Positions 10,345 to 19,719 of a stretch of DNA of 64,000 nt are shown piece by piece. Origin of the DNA: Trueperaceae bacterium. Lineage in GTDB: Bacteria > Deinococcota > Deinococci > Deinococcales > Trueperaceae. Position 1 is the first letter of the stretch, and each line of letters starts with the position of its first letter. Under the pieces are notes generated by a model. It was not told where the DNA came from and ran no database searches. It saw only the letters and a program-made list of their open reading frames with translations. A program made the position numbers and the translations under genes. The stretch spans positions 1 through 64,000 of the forward strand of contig DASVDQ010000024.1 of NCBI GenBank assembly GCA_036381035.1, written 5' to 3'.

Positions 10345-10421
10345 GCCGCCGGCAGGCGGCGCCGGAGGTCCGGCCCGCAGGGGGTCCTCGGCTCAGGCCG
10401 GGGACGGCGCCGGCGTCGCCC

Positions 10422-11387
10422 TCACGGGCGCACGAGGTTCGGCGGCGTACGTCCGGCCAGGACGTCGACCACGGCCCGCGCGCAGAGCAGCGCCATCTCC
10501 GTGCGGGCCGCCACGGTGGCGGACCCGATGTGCGGCGCGAGGACGACGTTCGGCAGCTCCAGCAGGGCTGGTTCGACGGCCGGCTCGCGCTCGAACACGT
10601 CGAGGCCGGCGGCGAACGGCCGTCCCGCTCTCAGCGCCTCGGCCAGGGCGGCCTCGTCGACGACGGGTCCGCGCGAGGTGTTCACCAGGACCGCGGTCTC
10701 CTTCATCAGCGCCAGCTCGCGGGCGCCGATCAGGTGCCTCGTCTCCGCCGTGAGGGGCACGTGCAGGCTGACGAGGTCGCTCTCCCGCAGCAGGTCGTCG
10801 AGCGCGGCGTAGGTGACCCCCAGCTCGTCCTCGGCGGCCGCGTCGCGCCGGCGGTTGTGGTAGAGGACCCGCATGCCGAAGCCGCGGGCGCGCCGGGCGA
10901 CCGCCGAGCCGATGCGCCCCATGCCCACGAGGCCCAGCGTCGCGCCGGCCACGGGCACGCCGAGGAGCTGGCCAGGCTGCCAGCCCGTCCACCGGCCCCC
11001 GCGCACCAGCGCGTCGCCCTCGACGAGGCGGCGCGCGGCGGCGAGGAGCAGGGCGAAGGCGAGGTCGGCGGTGGCCTCGGTCAGGACGTCTGGCGTGTTC
11101 GCGACCGCCACGCCGCGACGGGCGCAGGCCGCCACGTCCACGTTGTCGTACCCCACGGCGTAGTTGGCGACGACGCGCAGGGCAGGCCCGGCGGCGTCGA
11201 GCAGCTCGTCGTCGACCCGCTCCGACACCAGCGTGATCAGAGCCGAGGCGCCCGCGGCGCGGCGCAGCAGCTCCTCGCGCGGGATCGCCTCGTCGGAGTC
11301 GTGCACCTCGACGACGAGACCGGCCTCGCGCAGGGGCGCGAGGCCGGCGGCGGGGAGCCTCCTCGTGACGAAGACCCGGGCCGTCAC
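10422..11387 (-). CDS. D-isomer-specific 2-hydroxyacid dehydrogenase (glyoxylate/hydroxypyruvate reductase-like)
   Basis: 321 residues. It is an NAD(P)-dependent oxidoreductase that reduces 2-keto acids to D-2-hydroxy acids. The nucleotide loop is GLVGMGRIGSAV near residue 150. Catalytic residues lie in NTSRGPVVDE (Arg), DVFEREP (Glu) and LAPHIGSAT (His). The profile is closest to the glyoxylate/hydroxypyruvate reductase branch; exact substrate is inferred. The GTG start overlaps the stop of the preceding cytochrome c gene by 4 nt (GTGA), so it is translationally coupled to the end of the alternative complex III operon, an unexpected neighbour. Confidence 0.88.
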   Translation of the reverse strand: MTARVFVTRRLPAAGLAPLREAGLVVEVHDSDEAIPREELLRRAAGASALITLVSERVDDELLDAAGPALRVVANYAVGYDNVDVAACARRGVAVANTPDVLTEATADLAFALLLAAARRLVEGDALVRGGRWTGWQPGQLLGVPVAGATLGLVGMGRIGSAVARRARGFGMRVLYHNRRRDAAAEDELGVTYAALDDLLRESDLVSLHVPLTAETRHLIGARELALMKETAVLVNTSRGPVVDEAALAEALRAGRPFAAGLDVFEREPAVEPALLELPNVVLAPHIGSATVAARTEMALLCARAVVDVLAGRTPPNLVRP

Positions 11388-12160
11388 TCCAGCCCGAGCT
11401 CCTGGCGCTCCGCGTAGACGTCGGCCGAGCTCAGTGCCAGGCCGCGCTGCTCCGCGACCTCCTCGGCCGTGTAGGGCTCGAACGACTCCACGACGTCCTC
11501 GTTCCCGAACGAGGTCATCACGTGGTTGAGGATCGCCGCGATCTCGGCGTCGGGCAGGTGGGTGTGCGACGGCATGACGCCGTTGTAGGCGGTGCCGTCC
11601 ACCTCGATCTGGCCCATGAGGCCGAACAGCACCACGTGGACGGGGTAGTCGCGGCTGGCCTGGTAGAGCTCGCCGGCGTGGCCCGCCAGCGGCGGGAACA
11701 GGCCGGGGAGGCCCTGCGCGTTCGCCTGGTGGCAGCCGGCGCAGGTCGCGAACGCGGCCGCGCCGTCGACCTGCTCGGCGGCGCCCGCCGCGCCGGCCTC
11801 GCCGCCGGCCTGGCCGCCCTGCGCGCCCGCCGGCGCCTGGCCGGGCGGGACGATGCCAGGGTCCTGCACGCCGCGCTGGGCGACGAGCTCGATCGCGCGG
11901 TCGATGTCGAGCCTGGCGCGTCCGTCATCGTAGACCTCGTAGCCCTCGAGGCGTGAGGTCGCCGCCTGCAGGCCGGCGCGGAACTCCTGGCCGTCGAGCG
12001 CCTGGGGGCGGGCACGCGGGCGCGCCGTGGCCAGGACGAGCAGGAGCAGGAGGAGACCCACCATCCCGACGAACGAGAGGACGAAGGCGGCGCGCACCTG
12101 GCCCTCCGAGACCAGGTACTGCCTCACGGGCTGGAACTCGGGGACGTTGTCGTCAGCCAT
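11384..12160 (-). CDS. Membrane-anchored monoheme cytochrome c downstream of actF
   Basis: 258 residues. One N-terminal transmembrane helix (about 24-44, Leu/Val-rich) is followed by a spacer rich in Gly, Ala and Gln, then a c-type domain with CAGCH near residue 140 and a likely axial Met in GVMPSHTHL. It overlaps actF by 8 nt and so belongs to the operon. It is the natural candidate for the electron acceptor that carries electrons from the complex to a terminal oxidase. That role is inferred from position; no oxidase gene lies within the window. Confidence 0.85.
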   Translation of the reverse strand: MADDNVPEFQPVRQYLVSEGQVRAAFVLSFVGMVGLLLLLLVLATARPRARPQALDGQEFRAGLQAATSRLEGYEVYDDGRARLDIDRAIELVAQRGVQDPGIVPPGQAPAGAQGGQAGGEAGAAGAAEQVDGAAAFATCAGCHQANAQGLPGLFPPLAGHAGELYQASRDYPVHVVLFGLMGQIEVDGTAYNGVMPSHTHLPDAEIAAILNHVMTSFGNEDVVESFEPYTAEEVAEQRGLALSSADVYAERQELGLE

Positions 12161-13370
12161 GATGCTCCGAGACGGCGGCGACCAGGCGCGGGTCGTTCGC
12201 CGGCAGGACCTGGCGGCTCGCGAGCTGGCGCGCGAAGGCCGCCAGCCAGATGCCGCCGATCCCGATGAAGACGAGGACGTCGGAGAGCGTCAGGGCGAAG
12301 CCCTCGCGGCCGAACGCGGGGGCGATGAACCAGAAGTAGTTCAGCGCCTGCGACAGGATCGCCCACACGGCCACGACCGAGAGCGCTCGCCGCTTGCGCT
12401 TCACCCAGCGCGAGAACAGCACGAAGAACGGCGCGAAGAAGCCGAAGAAGAGCAGCCACGCGGCCAGGCCGATCCAGCCGGGGCCGAAGCGCACCACGTA
12501 CCAGCTCGCGGTCTCGACGACGTTGTTCGACCACTGGATGATGAGCTGCGAGACCTGCGTGTAGGCCCAGAACATCGTGAACGCCAGCAGGAAGTTCCCG
12601 AGGTCCTGCAGCCGCCGGGGCGTGAGCAGGGCGTCGACGGTCGGGTTGCGGTCGGCGAGCCACGAGACGACGAGGATCACGAACGAGATCGCGGTGATCG
12701 CCTGGCTGGCCATGAGGATCACCGGGTAGATGCCGGAGAACCAGGTGGGCGTCAGCGACATCGCCCAGTCGACGCCGGCGAACGTCATCGTCAGCACGTA
12801 GAAGACGAACCACATGCCAGACACGCTGCGCAGCCGGTAGCCGAGGGTGCCGCCGCGCTCGGGGTCCTCGTCCTGACGCAGCGAGGCGCGCCGGTAGAGC
12901 AGCGCCGCGCCCGTCCACACGGCGAAGTAGACGACCGCCCTGACGACGAACCACGGCACGTTGAGGTACTCGGTCTTCGCCGCGACCGTGGGCTGCTCGG
13001 CGAGGTACTCGGCGTGGGTCCAGGGGAAGAGCTCGTTCATGCCGAGGAGCACCGGCACGAACAGCAGCGCCATGAGCGGCACCAGCGTGGCGGCCGACTC
13101 CAGCGGCCTGGCGACGAGCGAGCCCCAGGGCCCGCCGGCCAGGTGCTGGGTGAAGAGCAGGACGAGGCAGCCGAGCGACAGGCCGAGCCAGAACAGGTAC
13201 GACATCAGGTACGACTGGAAGAACTGCGCGTCGCCGAAGAGCGCGAGCACCGCCGCGCCGACGATCGCTATGACGCCGACGCCCAGCGCCGTCACCTGCA
13301 GCCTGTCGGTGGCCGGCGGCGCGAGGTGGAGCGTGGGACGTACCTGGCCTTCGTGTGCGCTCAAGCTCAT
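12153..13370 (-). CDS. actF: Alternative complex III quinol-binding membrane subunit ActF
   Basis: 405 residues with about ten transmembrane helices, a paralogue of the NrfD-like ActC. With ActC it forms the membrane core that oxidises menaquinol. Conserved features include the GMNELFPWTHAEYL loop, WFVFYVLTMTFAGVDWAMSL and FAPFFVLFSRWVKRKRR. The ATG at 13370 overlaps the actE stop by 4 nt (ATGA). The downstream cytochrome c gene starts inside its end. Confidence 0.92.
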   Translation of the reverse strand: MSLSAHEGQVRPTLHLAPPATDRLQVTALGVGVIAIVGAAVLALFGDAQFFQSYLMSYLFWLGLSLGCLVLLFTQHLAGGPWGSLVARPLESAATLVPLMALLFVPVLLGMNELFPWTHAEYLAEQPTVAAKTEYLNVPWFVVRAVVYFAVWTGAALLYRRASLRQDEDPERGGTLGYRLRSVSGMWFVFYVLTMTFAGVDWAMSLTPTWFSGIYPVILMASQAITAISFVILVVSWLADRNPTVDALLTPRRLQDLGNFLLAFTMFWAYTQVSQLIIQWSNNVVETASWYVVRFGPGWIGLAAWLLFFGFFAPFFVLFSRWVKRKRRALSVVAVWAILSQALNYFWFIAPAFGREGFALTLSDVLVFIGIGGIWLAAFARQLASRQVLPANDPRLVAAVSEHHG

Positions 13371-13972
13371 CTGGCTGCCTCCGCTGTCGGCAGGAGGACC
13401 TCGGCGCCCTCGGGGATGTCGGCGGGGTCGGCGTTCTGCGATAGCTGCAGCGCCTTCACGTAGGCGGCGATCGCCCAGCGGTCCTCGACCGACACGCGCG
13501 AGGCGTAGGGGAACATCCGTCCGAAGCCGTTGGTGATGGCGTTGTAGAAGTAGCCGACCGGGGCGGCGAGGAGCCGCGGCTCGTCGACGAACGAGGGCGG
13601 CTGCGGGAACCCGCGCCGGACGACAGCGCCGGTGCCGCGTCCGTCGTAGTCGTGGCACGGCGAGCAGTAGACGTCGTAGCGCACGTGCCCGCGCTCCAGG
13701 AGCTCGACGGTCAGGGGGACGGGCAGCTCGGTGAGGAGGCCGTCCGCGCCCTGGCCCGTGAGGTACGAGGGGTCGAGGGCGCCGAACTGGCGCGAGACGG
13801 TGTTCGGCACGGGCTCGCGCATGCCGGAGCCGTCCGCGAAGAACCGCGAGGCCTCGAACGGCTCGACCTTGGGCTGGTCGTACATGTTGCGCCCGCAGGC
13901 GGAGAGGAGGAGGGCCGCGGCGAGGAGCGCCGCGGCGTGGCGCAGGGCGCGCCGGCTCGCCGTCCGGCTCAC
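13367..13972 (-). CDS. actE: Alternative complex III monoheme cytochrome c lipoprotein ActE
   Basis: 201 residues. The N-terminus has a basic region, a short hydrophobic stretch and the lipobox LLSAC, so the protein should be lipid-anchored outside the membrane. The heme motif CSPCH sits near residue 100, with a distal Met in FGRMFPYASR. The domain is a cytochrome c carrying electrons from the pentaheme subunit. The GTG at 13972 overlaps the actD stop (GTGA), and its end overlaps the actF start. Confidence 0.92.
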   Translation of the reverse strand: MSRTASRRALRHAAALLAAALLLSACGRNMYDQPKVEPFEASRFFADGSGMREPVPNTVSRQFGALDPSYLTGQGADGLLTELPVPLTVELLERGHVRYDVYCSPCHDYDGRGTGAVVRRGFPQPPSFVDEPRLLAAPVGYFYNAITNGFGRMFPYASRVSVEDRWAIAAYVKALQLSQNADPADIPEGAEVLLPTAEAAR

Positions 13973-14544
13973 GCCTCCACCTCCACGACGCGCTCGGGAC
14001 CGAGGCTCTCGAGGAACGCCGTCGTGCGGCGCAGGTCGAAGCGCGGGTCGGAGCTCTCGATGCAGATGAAGAACTTGTCGCGGCTGGCCTTCTCGAAGCC
14101 GGGCGCGTTGAACATCGGGTGGTAGGCACGCGGTAGCCCGTTGCGGAAGATCATGAACAGCCCCGCGGTGAACGCCGAGGTCAGGATCGTGAGCTCGTAC
14201 ATGATGACGATCCAGTTCGGCCAGCTGTTGAACGGCTTCCCGCCGATCACCAGCGGGTAGTACTCGACGTTGGCCCACCACTGCATGAAGAAGCCGCCCA
14301 GGCCGCCGAGGACGCCGACGGCCAGCACGATCCAGCCGAGGCGCGTCTGCTTCATGCCCAGCGCCTCGTCGAGGCCCTCTATGGGGAAGGGCGTGTAGGC
14401 GTCGGCCTTGGTGTAGCCGGCCGCCCGCACGCGCTCGGCGGCGCGCATGACGTCGTCGACGGTGCCGAACTGCGCGGCGACACCGTGCAGGCCGCCGGCG
14501 ACGGTGCCGGCGCGGCGCGCCTCCTCCACGGGGTGCGTGCTCAC
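13969..14544 (-). CDS. actD: Alternative complex III subunit ActD (DUF3341)
   Basis: 191 residues with two transmembrane helices at about 68-90 and 108-130, a short ferredoxin-like N-terminal region and a conserved C-terminal segment (FFICIESSDPRFD). ActD is a structural subunit holding ActF and ActC together in the solved complexes and carries no cofactor. The start is GTG 14544, 4-nt overlap with actC. Confidence 0.92.
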   Translation of the reverse strand: MSTHPVEEARRAGTVAGGLHGVAAQFGTVDDVMRAAERVRAAGYTKADAYTPFPIEGLDEALGMKQTRLGWIVLAVGVLGGLGGFFMQWWANVEYYPLVIGGKPFNSWPNWIVIMYELTILTSAFTAGLFMIFRNGLPRAYHPMFNAPGFEKASRDKFFICIESSDPRFDLRRTTAFLESLGPERVVEVEA

Positions 14545-15971
14545 GCGTTCACCTCCGCGTAGTACCGCTCCCTGACGTCCTCGAAGGGGTCGACCTTCTC
14601 ATGCTCGTAGTGGTGAGCGGTCTCCTTGGTCTCGGCCGTGGCGATCGAGGGCAGCAGCCTGATGAACAGGAAGAACAGCGTGGAGAAGAGGCCCAGGCTG
14701 CCCAGGTAGAGCGACCAGTCCCAGAAGGTGCTGATGTAGTCGGCCCACGAGGACGGCAGGAAGTCCTTGGTCAGGGACACGACGATGATCACGAAGCGCT
14801 CGAGCCACATGCCGACCGAGACGATGATCGAGATCACGAACAGCGCCAGGGGACTCTGCCTCACGCGCCGGAACCACAGCGGCTGGATCGCCACGAAGTT
14901 GCACAGGATCAGCGCCCAGAAGAACTGGGCGTGGTCGCCGAAGAGGCGGTTGAAGATCATGTAGCGCTCGAACTCGACTCCCGAGTACCAGGCCGTGAAG
15001 ATCTCGATCAGGTACCCGTACACGACGATCATGCCCGTGGCGAGCATCAGCTTCGCCGAGTTGTCGAGGTGGCGCAGCGTGATGAGGTTCTCGAGTCCGA
15101 ACGCGCGCCTCAGCGGCACGGCGAGGATCAGCACCATCGCGAAGCCGGCGAACACGGCGCCTGCGACGAAGTAGGGCGGCATGATCGTGTTGTTCCACCC
15201 GGGGAGCTGCGCCACGGCGAAGTCCATGGCGATCGTGCTGTGCACGGACAGCACCAGGGGGAACGAGAGCGCCGCGATCAGGAGGTAGGCGCGCTGGTAG
15301 CGCTGCCACTCCTTCGCCGAGCCGGTCCAGCCGAGGCAGAGGACCGAGTAGAGGACGCGCTGGAACGGCGTGGGGGCGCGGTCGCGCAGGCTGGCCAGGT
15401 CGGGGATCAGTCCGATGTACCAGAACAGCACCGAGACGCTGGCGTAGGTGCCGATCGCGAAGAGGTCCCAGTCGAGCGGGCTGCGGAACTGCGGGAACAG
15501 CCCGAAGGTGTTCGGGTAGGGCAGCAGCCAGTAGAAGACCCACGGACGGCCGAGGTGGAGGATCGGGTAGAGGCCGGCGCAGACGACCGCGAAGATCGTC
15601 ATGGCCTCGGCGAACCTGTTGATGGTCGTCCGCCACGGCTGCCTGAACAGCAGCAGGGCCGCCGAGATCAGCGTCCCGGCGTGACCGATGCCGATCCACC
15701 ACACGAAGTTGATGATCGGCATCGCCCAGGCGACGGGGATGTTGTTCCCGAAGATGCCCACGCCGGTCGTGATGAGCACGACCACCGACACCAGGTACAT
15801 CGCCAGGAACGCGGCCGAGATGCCGAAGCCGATCCACCACCAGCGCGGCGTCCGCTGGACGTCCAAGAGCACCGGTGTGAGGACGGTGTCGTCGATCGTC
15901 CCGAAGCTCTGGCCGGGGCCGATGACGCGGTTCGTCTCGACGAACGGCCGCTTGCCCGTAGCTACGGCCAT
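14541..15971 (-). CDS. actC: Alternative complex III NrfD-like subunit ActC
   Basis: 476 residues, about ten transmembrane helices, polysulfide-reductase NrfD family. ActC contains the quinol site next to ActB. Recognisable elements are FVWWIGIGHAGTLISA, GLYPILHLGRPW, and the loop SVHSTIAMDFAVAQLPGWN. The C-terminus is charged and cytoplasmic. The ATG at 15971 shares one base with the actB stop (TGATG) and has an AGGGAG Shine-Dalgarno. Confidence 0.94.
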   Translation of the reverse strand: MAVATGKRPFVETNRVIGPGQSFGTIDDTVLTPVLLDVQRTPRWWWIGFGISAAFLAMYLVSVVVLITTGVGIFGNNIPVAWAMPIINFVWWIGIGHAGTLISAALLLFRQPWRTTINRFAEAMTIFAVVCAGLYPILHLGRPWVFYWLLPYPNTFGLFPQFRSPLDWDLFAIGTYASVSVLFWYIGLIPDLASLRDRAPTPFQRVLYSVLCLGWTGSAKEWQRYQRAYLLIAALSFPLVLSVHSTIAMDFAVAQLPGWNNTIMPPYFVAGAVFAGFAMVLILAVPLRRAFGLENLITLRHLDNSAKLMLATGMIVVYGYLIEIFTAWYSGVEFERYMIFNRLFGDHAQFFWALILCNFVAIQPLWFRRVRQSPLALFVISIIVSVGMWLERFVIIVVSLTKDFLPSSWADYISTFWDWSLYLGSLGLFSTLFFLFIRLLPSIATAETKETAHHYEHEKVDPFEDVRERYYAEVNA

Positions 15972-18958
15972 CACGCGCTCCCTTCGAGGGCGGGGTTCGG
16001 GTTCGTGAGCTTGGCGAGGTAGCTGGTGCGCGGGTGCGTCTGCAGCTCCTCGAGCAGCGTGTAGTTCAGCGGCGAGGCCTTCAGCTCGTTGACGGCACTG
16101 CCCGCGAGGTTGAGGTCGCCGAAGACGATCGCCTGCGTCGGGCACGCCGCCTGGCAGGCCGTGACGACCTCGAGGTCGGCGATGCGCCTGTCCTCGTTGG
16201 CGGCCTCGATCCGGGCCTTGGCGATGCGCTGGACGCAGTAGGTGCACTTCTCCATAACGCCGCGGCTGCGCACCGTCACGTCGGGGTTGTTGGCCAGCGA
16301 CAGCGGCGTCGCCGTCGCGTCGAGCTCGGCGTACTGCAGGAAGTTGAAGCGCCTGACCTTGTAGGGGCAGTTGTTCGAGCAGTAGCGCGTGCCCACGCAG
16401 CGGTTGTAGACCATCACGTTGAGGCCCTCGGAGTCGTGGACCGTGGCGCCCACGGGGCAGACCGGCTCGCACGGGGCCTTCTCGCACTGCTGGCACGGCA
16501 TCGGCTGGGCGAAGAACCGGGGGTCGTCGAGCGAGCCGGCGTAGTAGGAGTCCACGCGCAGCCAGTGCATCTCGCGCCCCACGGCCACCTGGTCCTTGCC
16601 GACGATAGGCACGTTGTTCTCGGCCTGGCAGGCCACGACGCAGGCGTTGCAGCCGGTGCACACCGTCTGGTCGATGACCATCCCCCACTTGTAGCCCTCG
16701 TAGGCGTAGTCGGGGTAGAGGTCGGCCTCGTGATGCTCGACGGGGTGCGCGAACGACGGGTGCTCGGGCTCCTCGCGGAACTGCGCCAGCGTGCCGGCGC
16801 GCACGATGTGGCGCCGCTCGCCAGTGCCCTCGAGGGCCTGGTGGTCCTGCGTCGTGACGAGGCGGTGGCGCCCGCCGGTGGGCGAGACCTCCACCGGCGC
16901 CGCGTAAGGGGCCGACGTCGTGCGCAGGACGTAGGCGTTCACGCCCACGCCGGCGGCGACGCTGCCGGCCGCCGTGCGCCCGTAGCCGAGGGCGAGGGTC
17001 ACCGCGCCGTCGGCCTGGCCCGGCTGCACCAGCACGGGCGCGTCGAGCGTGCGCCCGTCGACGGTGAGCCTCACGACGTGCCCGGTGTCGACGCCCAGGC
17101 GCTCGGCCGTGCGCGGGGCCATGAGCGCGGCGTTGTCCCAGGTGAGCTTCGAGATCGGCCGCGGCAGCTCCTGCAGCCAGCCGTTGTTCGCCAGGCGCCC
17201 GTCGAGGACGCCGCTGTCGTGGCACAGGGCCAGCTCCAGCTCGCCGCCCGCCGGCAGCGGCTCGGTCACGTCGGCCGGCGTGACCTGCACCGGCGGCGCC
17301 GCCGTGCCGGCCACGACGCCGCGGAAGACGCTCTCGCGCCAGAAGGTCTCGAAGTCGCCGCTCACGCGGCCCTCCCAGTACCCGCGCACGACGTCGTAGG
17401 CCGTGGCGCCGGGCTGGCCGAGCAGCGCGGCGAGCACCTCGTGGTGGCTCTTGCCGCCGTAGAAGGGCAGGATCAGCGGCTGCTGGATCGTGACGGTGCC
17501 GTCGTAGGCGCGGGCGTCGCCCCACGTCTCGAGGAAGTGGGCCTGCGGCACGTGCCAGGTGCAGGCGCGGCCGGTCTCGTCGTGGTAGAGGCCCACGTGG
17601 GCGCTGAACGGCACCGACCCGAGCGCCTCGGCGAAGCCCAGGTCGGCCGGCGCCGTGTAGACGGGGTTGGCGCCGAGCACCAGCAGCGCGCCGACCTCGC
17701 CGGCGCGCATCGACTCGGTGAGGGACGCGATCTCCTCGGCGTGCACGGCGGGCCGCGCCGAGGGGCTCTCCACGTACGTGACCGTCGTGCCCACGGCGCC
17801 CAGCGCCGCGTTGATGGCGGCGGCCAGCGCGTGCACGACGGGGGGCTGCTCGGCTCCGGCGATGACGACGGACGCCCCCTGCGCCGCCTGCAGGTCGGAG
17901 ACCATCGCGTCGAGGACCGCCGCCGGCAGCGCCGCGGGGGCCTCGGCCGCGGGGGACGCGACGCCGAGCCGGGAGGCCAGCACGGCGGCCGCCGCGGCGA
18001 TCTCCGAGGGCTTGAGGGCCACGCGGTGGTCGGCGACGACGCCGGTCGGCGACGGGGAGCTCTCGAGCTGGTAGAGGCGGTTCATCGCCGCGTCGGCGGC
18101 GAGCGCGCGCCGGCGCTGGGCGAAGTCACGGGCGTAGGCGAGGCGGCCCGGCCCGCGGTCGAGGAAGTCGGCGCCGAGCGAGACGATGACGTCCGCCCTG
18201 GTCAGGTCGTAGACGGGCCTGACGTCGGCGCCGAACGCCAGCCGCGCGCCGGCGACCTCGTTGTCGGGGTGCAGCGGGTCCCACTGGTGCCAGGTCGCGC
18301 CGGGGAACGCGGCCAGCACCTGCTCGAGCTGCGCCGCGAGCGTGGGCGACGTGACGTGCTCGGTGAGCACCGCCAGCCGCTGGCCGCCGGAGAGGCCCCG
18401 CGTGGCCGCGCCGAGCGCGGCCACGAAGTCGTCCCAGGTGCGCTCCTCGCCGCGCTCGCGCACGACGGCCGAGCGGTCGGGGTCGTAGAGCGAGAGCACC
18501 TCGGCCTGCGTCGTGGCGCCGGTGGCGCCGCGGCTGGCCGGGTGGTCGGGGTTGCCCTCGAGCTTCGTCGGCCGGCCCTGGTGGCTCTCGGCCAGCACCC
18601 CCTCGGCGTAGCCGCCGTAGGTGACGGCCGTGGCGTAGAAGAGCGGCTTGCCCGGCGTGACCTCGGCCGGTCCCCTGACGTAGGGGACGATCTTCTCCTC
18701 GGGCAGCGGCGGCCTGGCGCAGGCGGAGAGGCCCGCCAGCGCCATGCTGGCGCCCAGCAGCTTGAGGAAGTCGCGGCGGTCGAGCCCCTGCTCCAGCGGC
18801 GCCGCCTGGCGCGGGAACTCCTTGTTCAGGAACTCCCTGAACTCGTCGGTCTCGGCCAGCTCGCCCAAGGAGCGCCAGTAGGCGGGGCCTTGCTGCGAGG
18901 CGAGGCGCTCCCTCAGCTGGGCGAAGTCGCGGCGGTCGCCCTCGCCGCCGGCGTTCAT
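15971..18958 (-). CDS. actB: Alternative complex III iron-sulfur subunit ActB (molybdopterin-oxidoreductase-like fusion)
   Basis: 995 residues. A Tat-type signal RRDFLKLLGAS lies at 61-71 followed by a cysteine (LSAC), so the protein is exported folded. The domain up to about 700 resembles molybdopterin oxidoreductases, which in ActB is known to lack the cofactor. The C-terminal ferredoxin domain (about 740-960) has CTGCNACVVAC, CQQCEKAPCEPVCP, CVGTRYCSNNCP and CTYC...CQAACP, enough for four Fe-S clusters. It passes electrons from quinol towards ActA. The ATG at 18958 overlaps actA by 4 nt. Confidence 0.94.
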   Translation of the reverse strand: MNAGGEGDRRDFAQLRERLASQQGPAYWRSLGELAETDEFREFLNKEFPRQAAPLEQGLDRRDFLKLLGASMALAGLSACARPPLPEEKIVPYVRGPAEVTPGKPLFYATAVTYGGYAEGVLAESHQGRPTKLEGNPDHPASRGATGATTQAEVLSLYDPDRSAVVRERGEERTWDDFVAALGAATRGLSGGQRLAVLTEHVTSPTLAAQLEQVLAAFPGATWHQWDPLHPDNEVAGARLAFGADVRPVYDLTRADVIVSLGADFLDRGPGRLAYARDFAQRRRALAADAAMNRLYQLESSPSPTGVVADHRVALKPSEIAAAAAVLASRLGVASPAAEAPAALPAAVLDAMVSDLQAAQGASVVIAGAEQPPVVHALAAAINAALGAVGTTVTYVESPSARPAVHAEEIASLTESMRAGEVGALLVLGANPVYTAPADLGFAEALGSVPFSAHVGLYHDETGRACTWHVPQAHFLETWGDARAYDGTVTIQQPLILPFYGGKSHHEVLAALLGQPGATAYDVVRGYWEGRVSGDFETFWRESVFRGVVAGTAAPPVQVTPADVTEPLPAGGELELALCHDSGVLDGRLANNGWLQELPRPISKLTWDNAALMAPRTAERLGVDTGHVVRLTVDGRTLDAPVLVQPGQADGAVTLALGYGRTAAGSVAAGVGVNAYVLRTTSAPYAAPVEVSPTGGRHRLVTTQDHQALEGTGERRHIVRAGTLAQFREEPEHPSFAHPVEHHEADLYPDYAYEGYKWGMVIDQTVCTGCNACVVACQAENNVPIVGKDQVAVGREMHWLRVDSYYAGSLDDPRFFAQPMPCQQCEKAPCEPVCPVGATVHDSEGLNVMVYNRCVGTRYCSNNCPYKVRRFNFLQYAELDATATPLSLANNPDVTVRSRGVMEKCTYCVQRIAKARIEAANEDRRIADLEVVTACQAACPTQAIVFGDLNLAGSAVNELKASPLNYTLLEELQTHPRTSYLAKLTNPNPALEGSA

Positions 18959-19617
18959 CGGTGGCACGTCGAGCATTGGATGAGCCTGTCGGTGTCGATG
19001 TGGTAGGCCTCGATGAGCTCGTTGCCTATGGCCCTCTGCACCTCGGGCTCTGACGGGAACCTGTAGTCCATGTTGAAGACCTCGCTGCGCGGCCTGAGCT
19101 GCGTCGCCGGGTCGCGGTGGCACTCGAGGCACCAGCCCATGGTCATGGCCTCGGCCTTGACGGCGGTCCGCATCTGGTCGACCCGTCCGTGGCAGCTGGA
19201 GCAGCCGACGCCGTTGTTCACGTGCACGCTGTGGTCGAAGTAGACGAAGTCGGCCAGGTCGTGCACCCTGTTCCACTCGATCGGCTGGCCGGACTCCCAG
19301 CTCTCGAACACGGCCCGGAGCTGCGGGGTGTTGGTGCGGATCTGCGAGTGGCAGGTCATGCACGTCTCCGTCGAGGGGATCGAGGCCGTGTTGGAGGTCT
19401 CGACCGTCGAGTGGCAGTAGCGGCAGTCGAGGCCGACCGTCACGACGTGCGTGTTGTGCGGGAAGTCGACGGGCTGCGCTACGGGCACGCCGACGCGGTT
19501 GTTGGTCGTCCGCGCGAAGAACACCAGCGCCGACACCAGCAGGACGACGAAGACGCCGCCGCCGATGACCGACCAACGCACCAGCGCGTTGGCCGAAGGC
19601 GGGTAGAGCTGCGGCAT
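18955..19617 (-). CDS. actA: Alternative complex III pentaheme cytochrome c ActA
   Basis: 220 residues. One N-terminal transmembrane anchor (about 14-35) precedes five c-type heme motifs: CRYCH, CMTCH, CSSCH, CLECH and CSTCH, the last at the very C-terminus. The count matches ActA. It is the first gene of the operon that runs actA-B-C-D-E-F-cytochrome c. GGGGGG lies 7 nt before the ATG. A small open frame with its own weak Shine-Dalgarno ends 3 nt before this start. Confidence 0.94.
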   Translation of the reverse strand: MPQLYPPSANALVRWSVIGGGVFVVLLVSALVFFARTTNNRVGVPVAQPVDFPHNTHVVTVGLDCRYCHSTVETSNTASIPSTETCMTCHSQIRTNTPQLRAVFESWESGQPIEWNRVHDLADFVYFDHSVHVNNGVGCSSCHGRVDQMRTAVKAEAMTMGWCLECHRDPATQLRPRSEVFNMDYRFPSEPEVQRAIGNELIEAYHIDTDRLIQCSTCHR

Positions 19618-19620
19618 GGC

Positions 19621-19719
19621 TCAGCCCCCCGGCGTGCACGCGCCTGGCCGGGCCAGGCTCGCGCGTCGGTGAGAGGCGTCGCCGGCGTACACGTGCGGGC
19701 ACGGCGTGGTCGACATCAT
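19621..19719 (-). CDS. Possible 32-codon leader peptide upstream of actA
   Basis: ATG ATG at 19719/19716 opens a 32-residue frame (MMSTTPCPHVYAGDAS and on) that ends TGA GCC ATG, 3 nt before actA, within the act leader RNA. GAGGAGG is present but 13 nt from the ATG, which is long. It could couple translation into actA. It may equally be a chance open frame in GC-rich DNA; it shows no homology that I recognise. Confidence 0.25.
   Translation of the reverse strand: MMSTTPCPHVYAGDASHRRASLARPGACTPGG

Noticed and set aside
16034-19006. 990-codon plus-strand open frame antisense to actB
   Set aside because: No motifs; Val/Gly/Arg-rich frame produced by antisense of high-GC codons.
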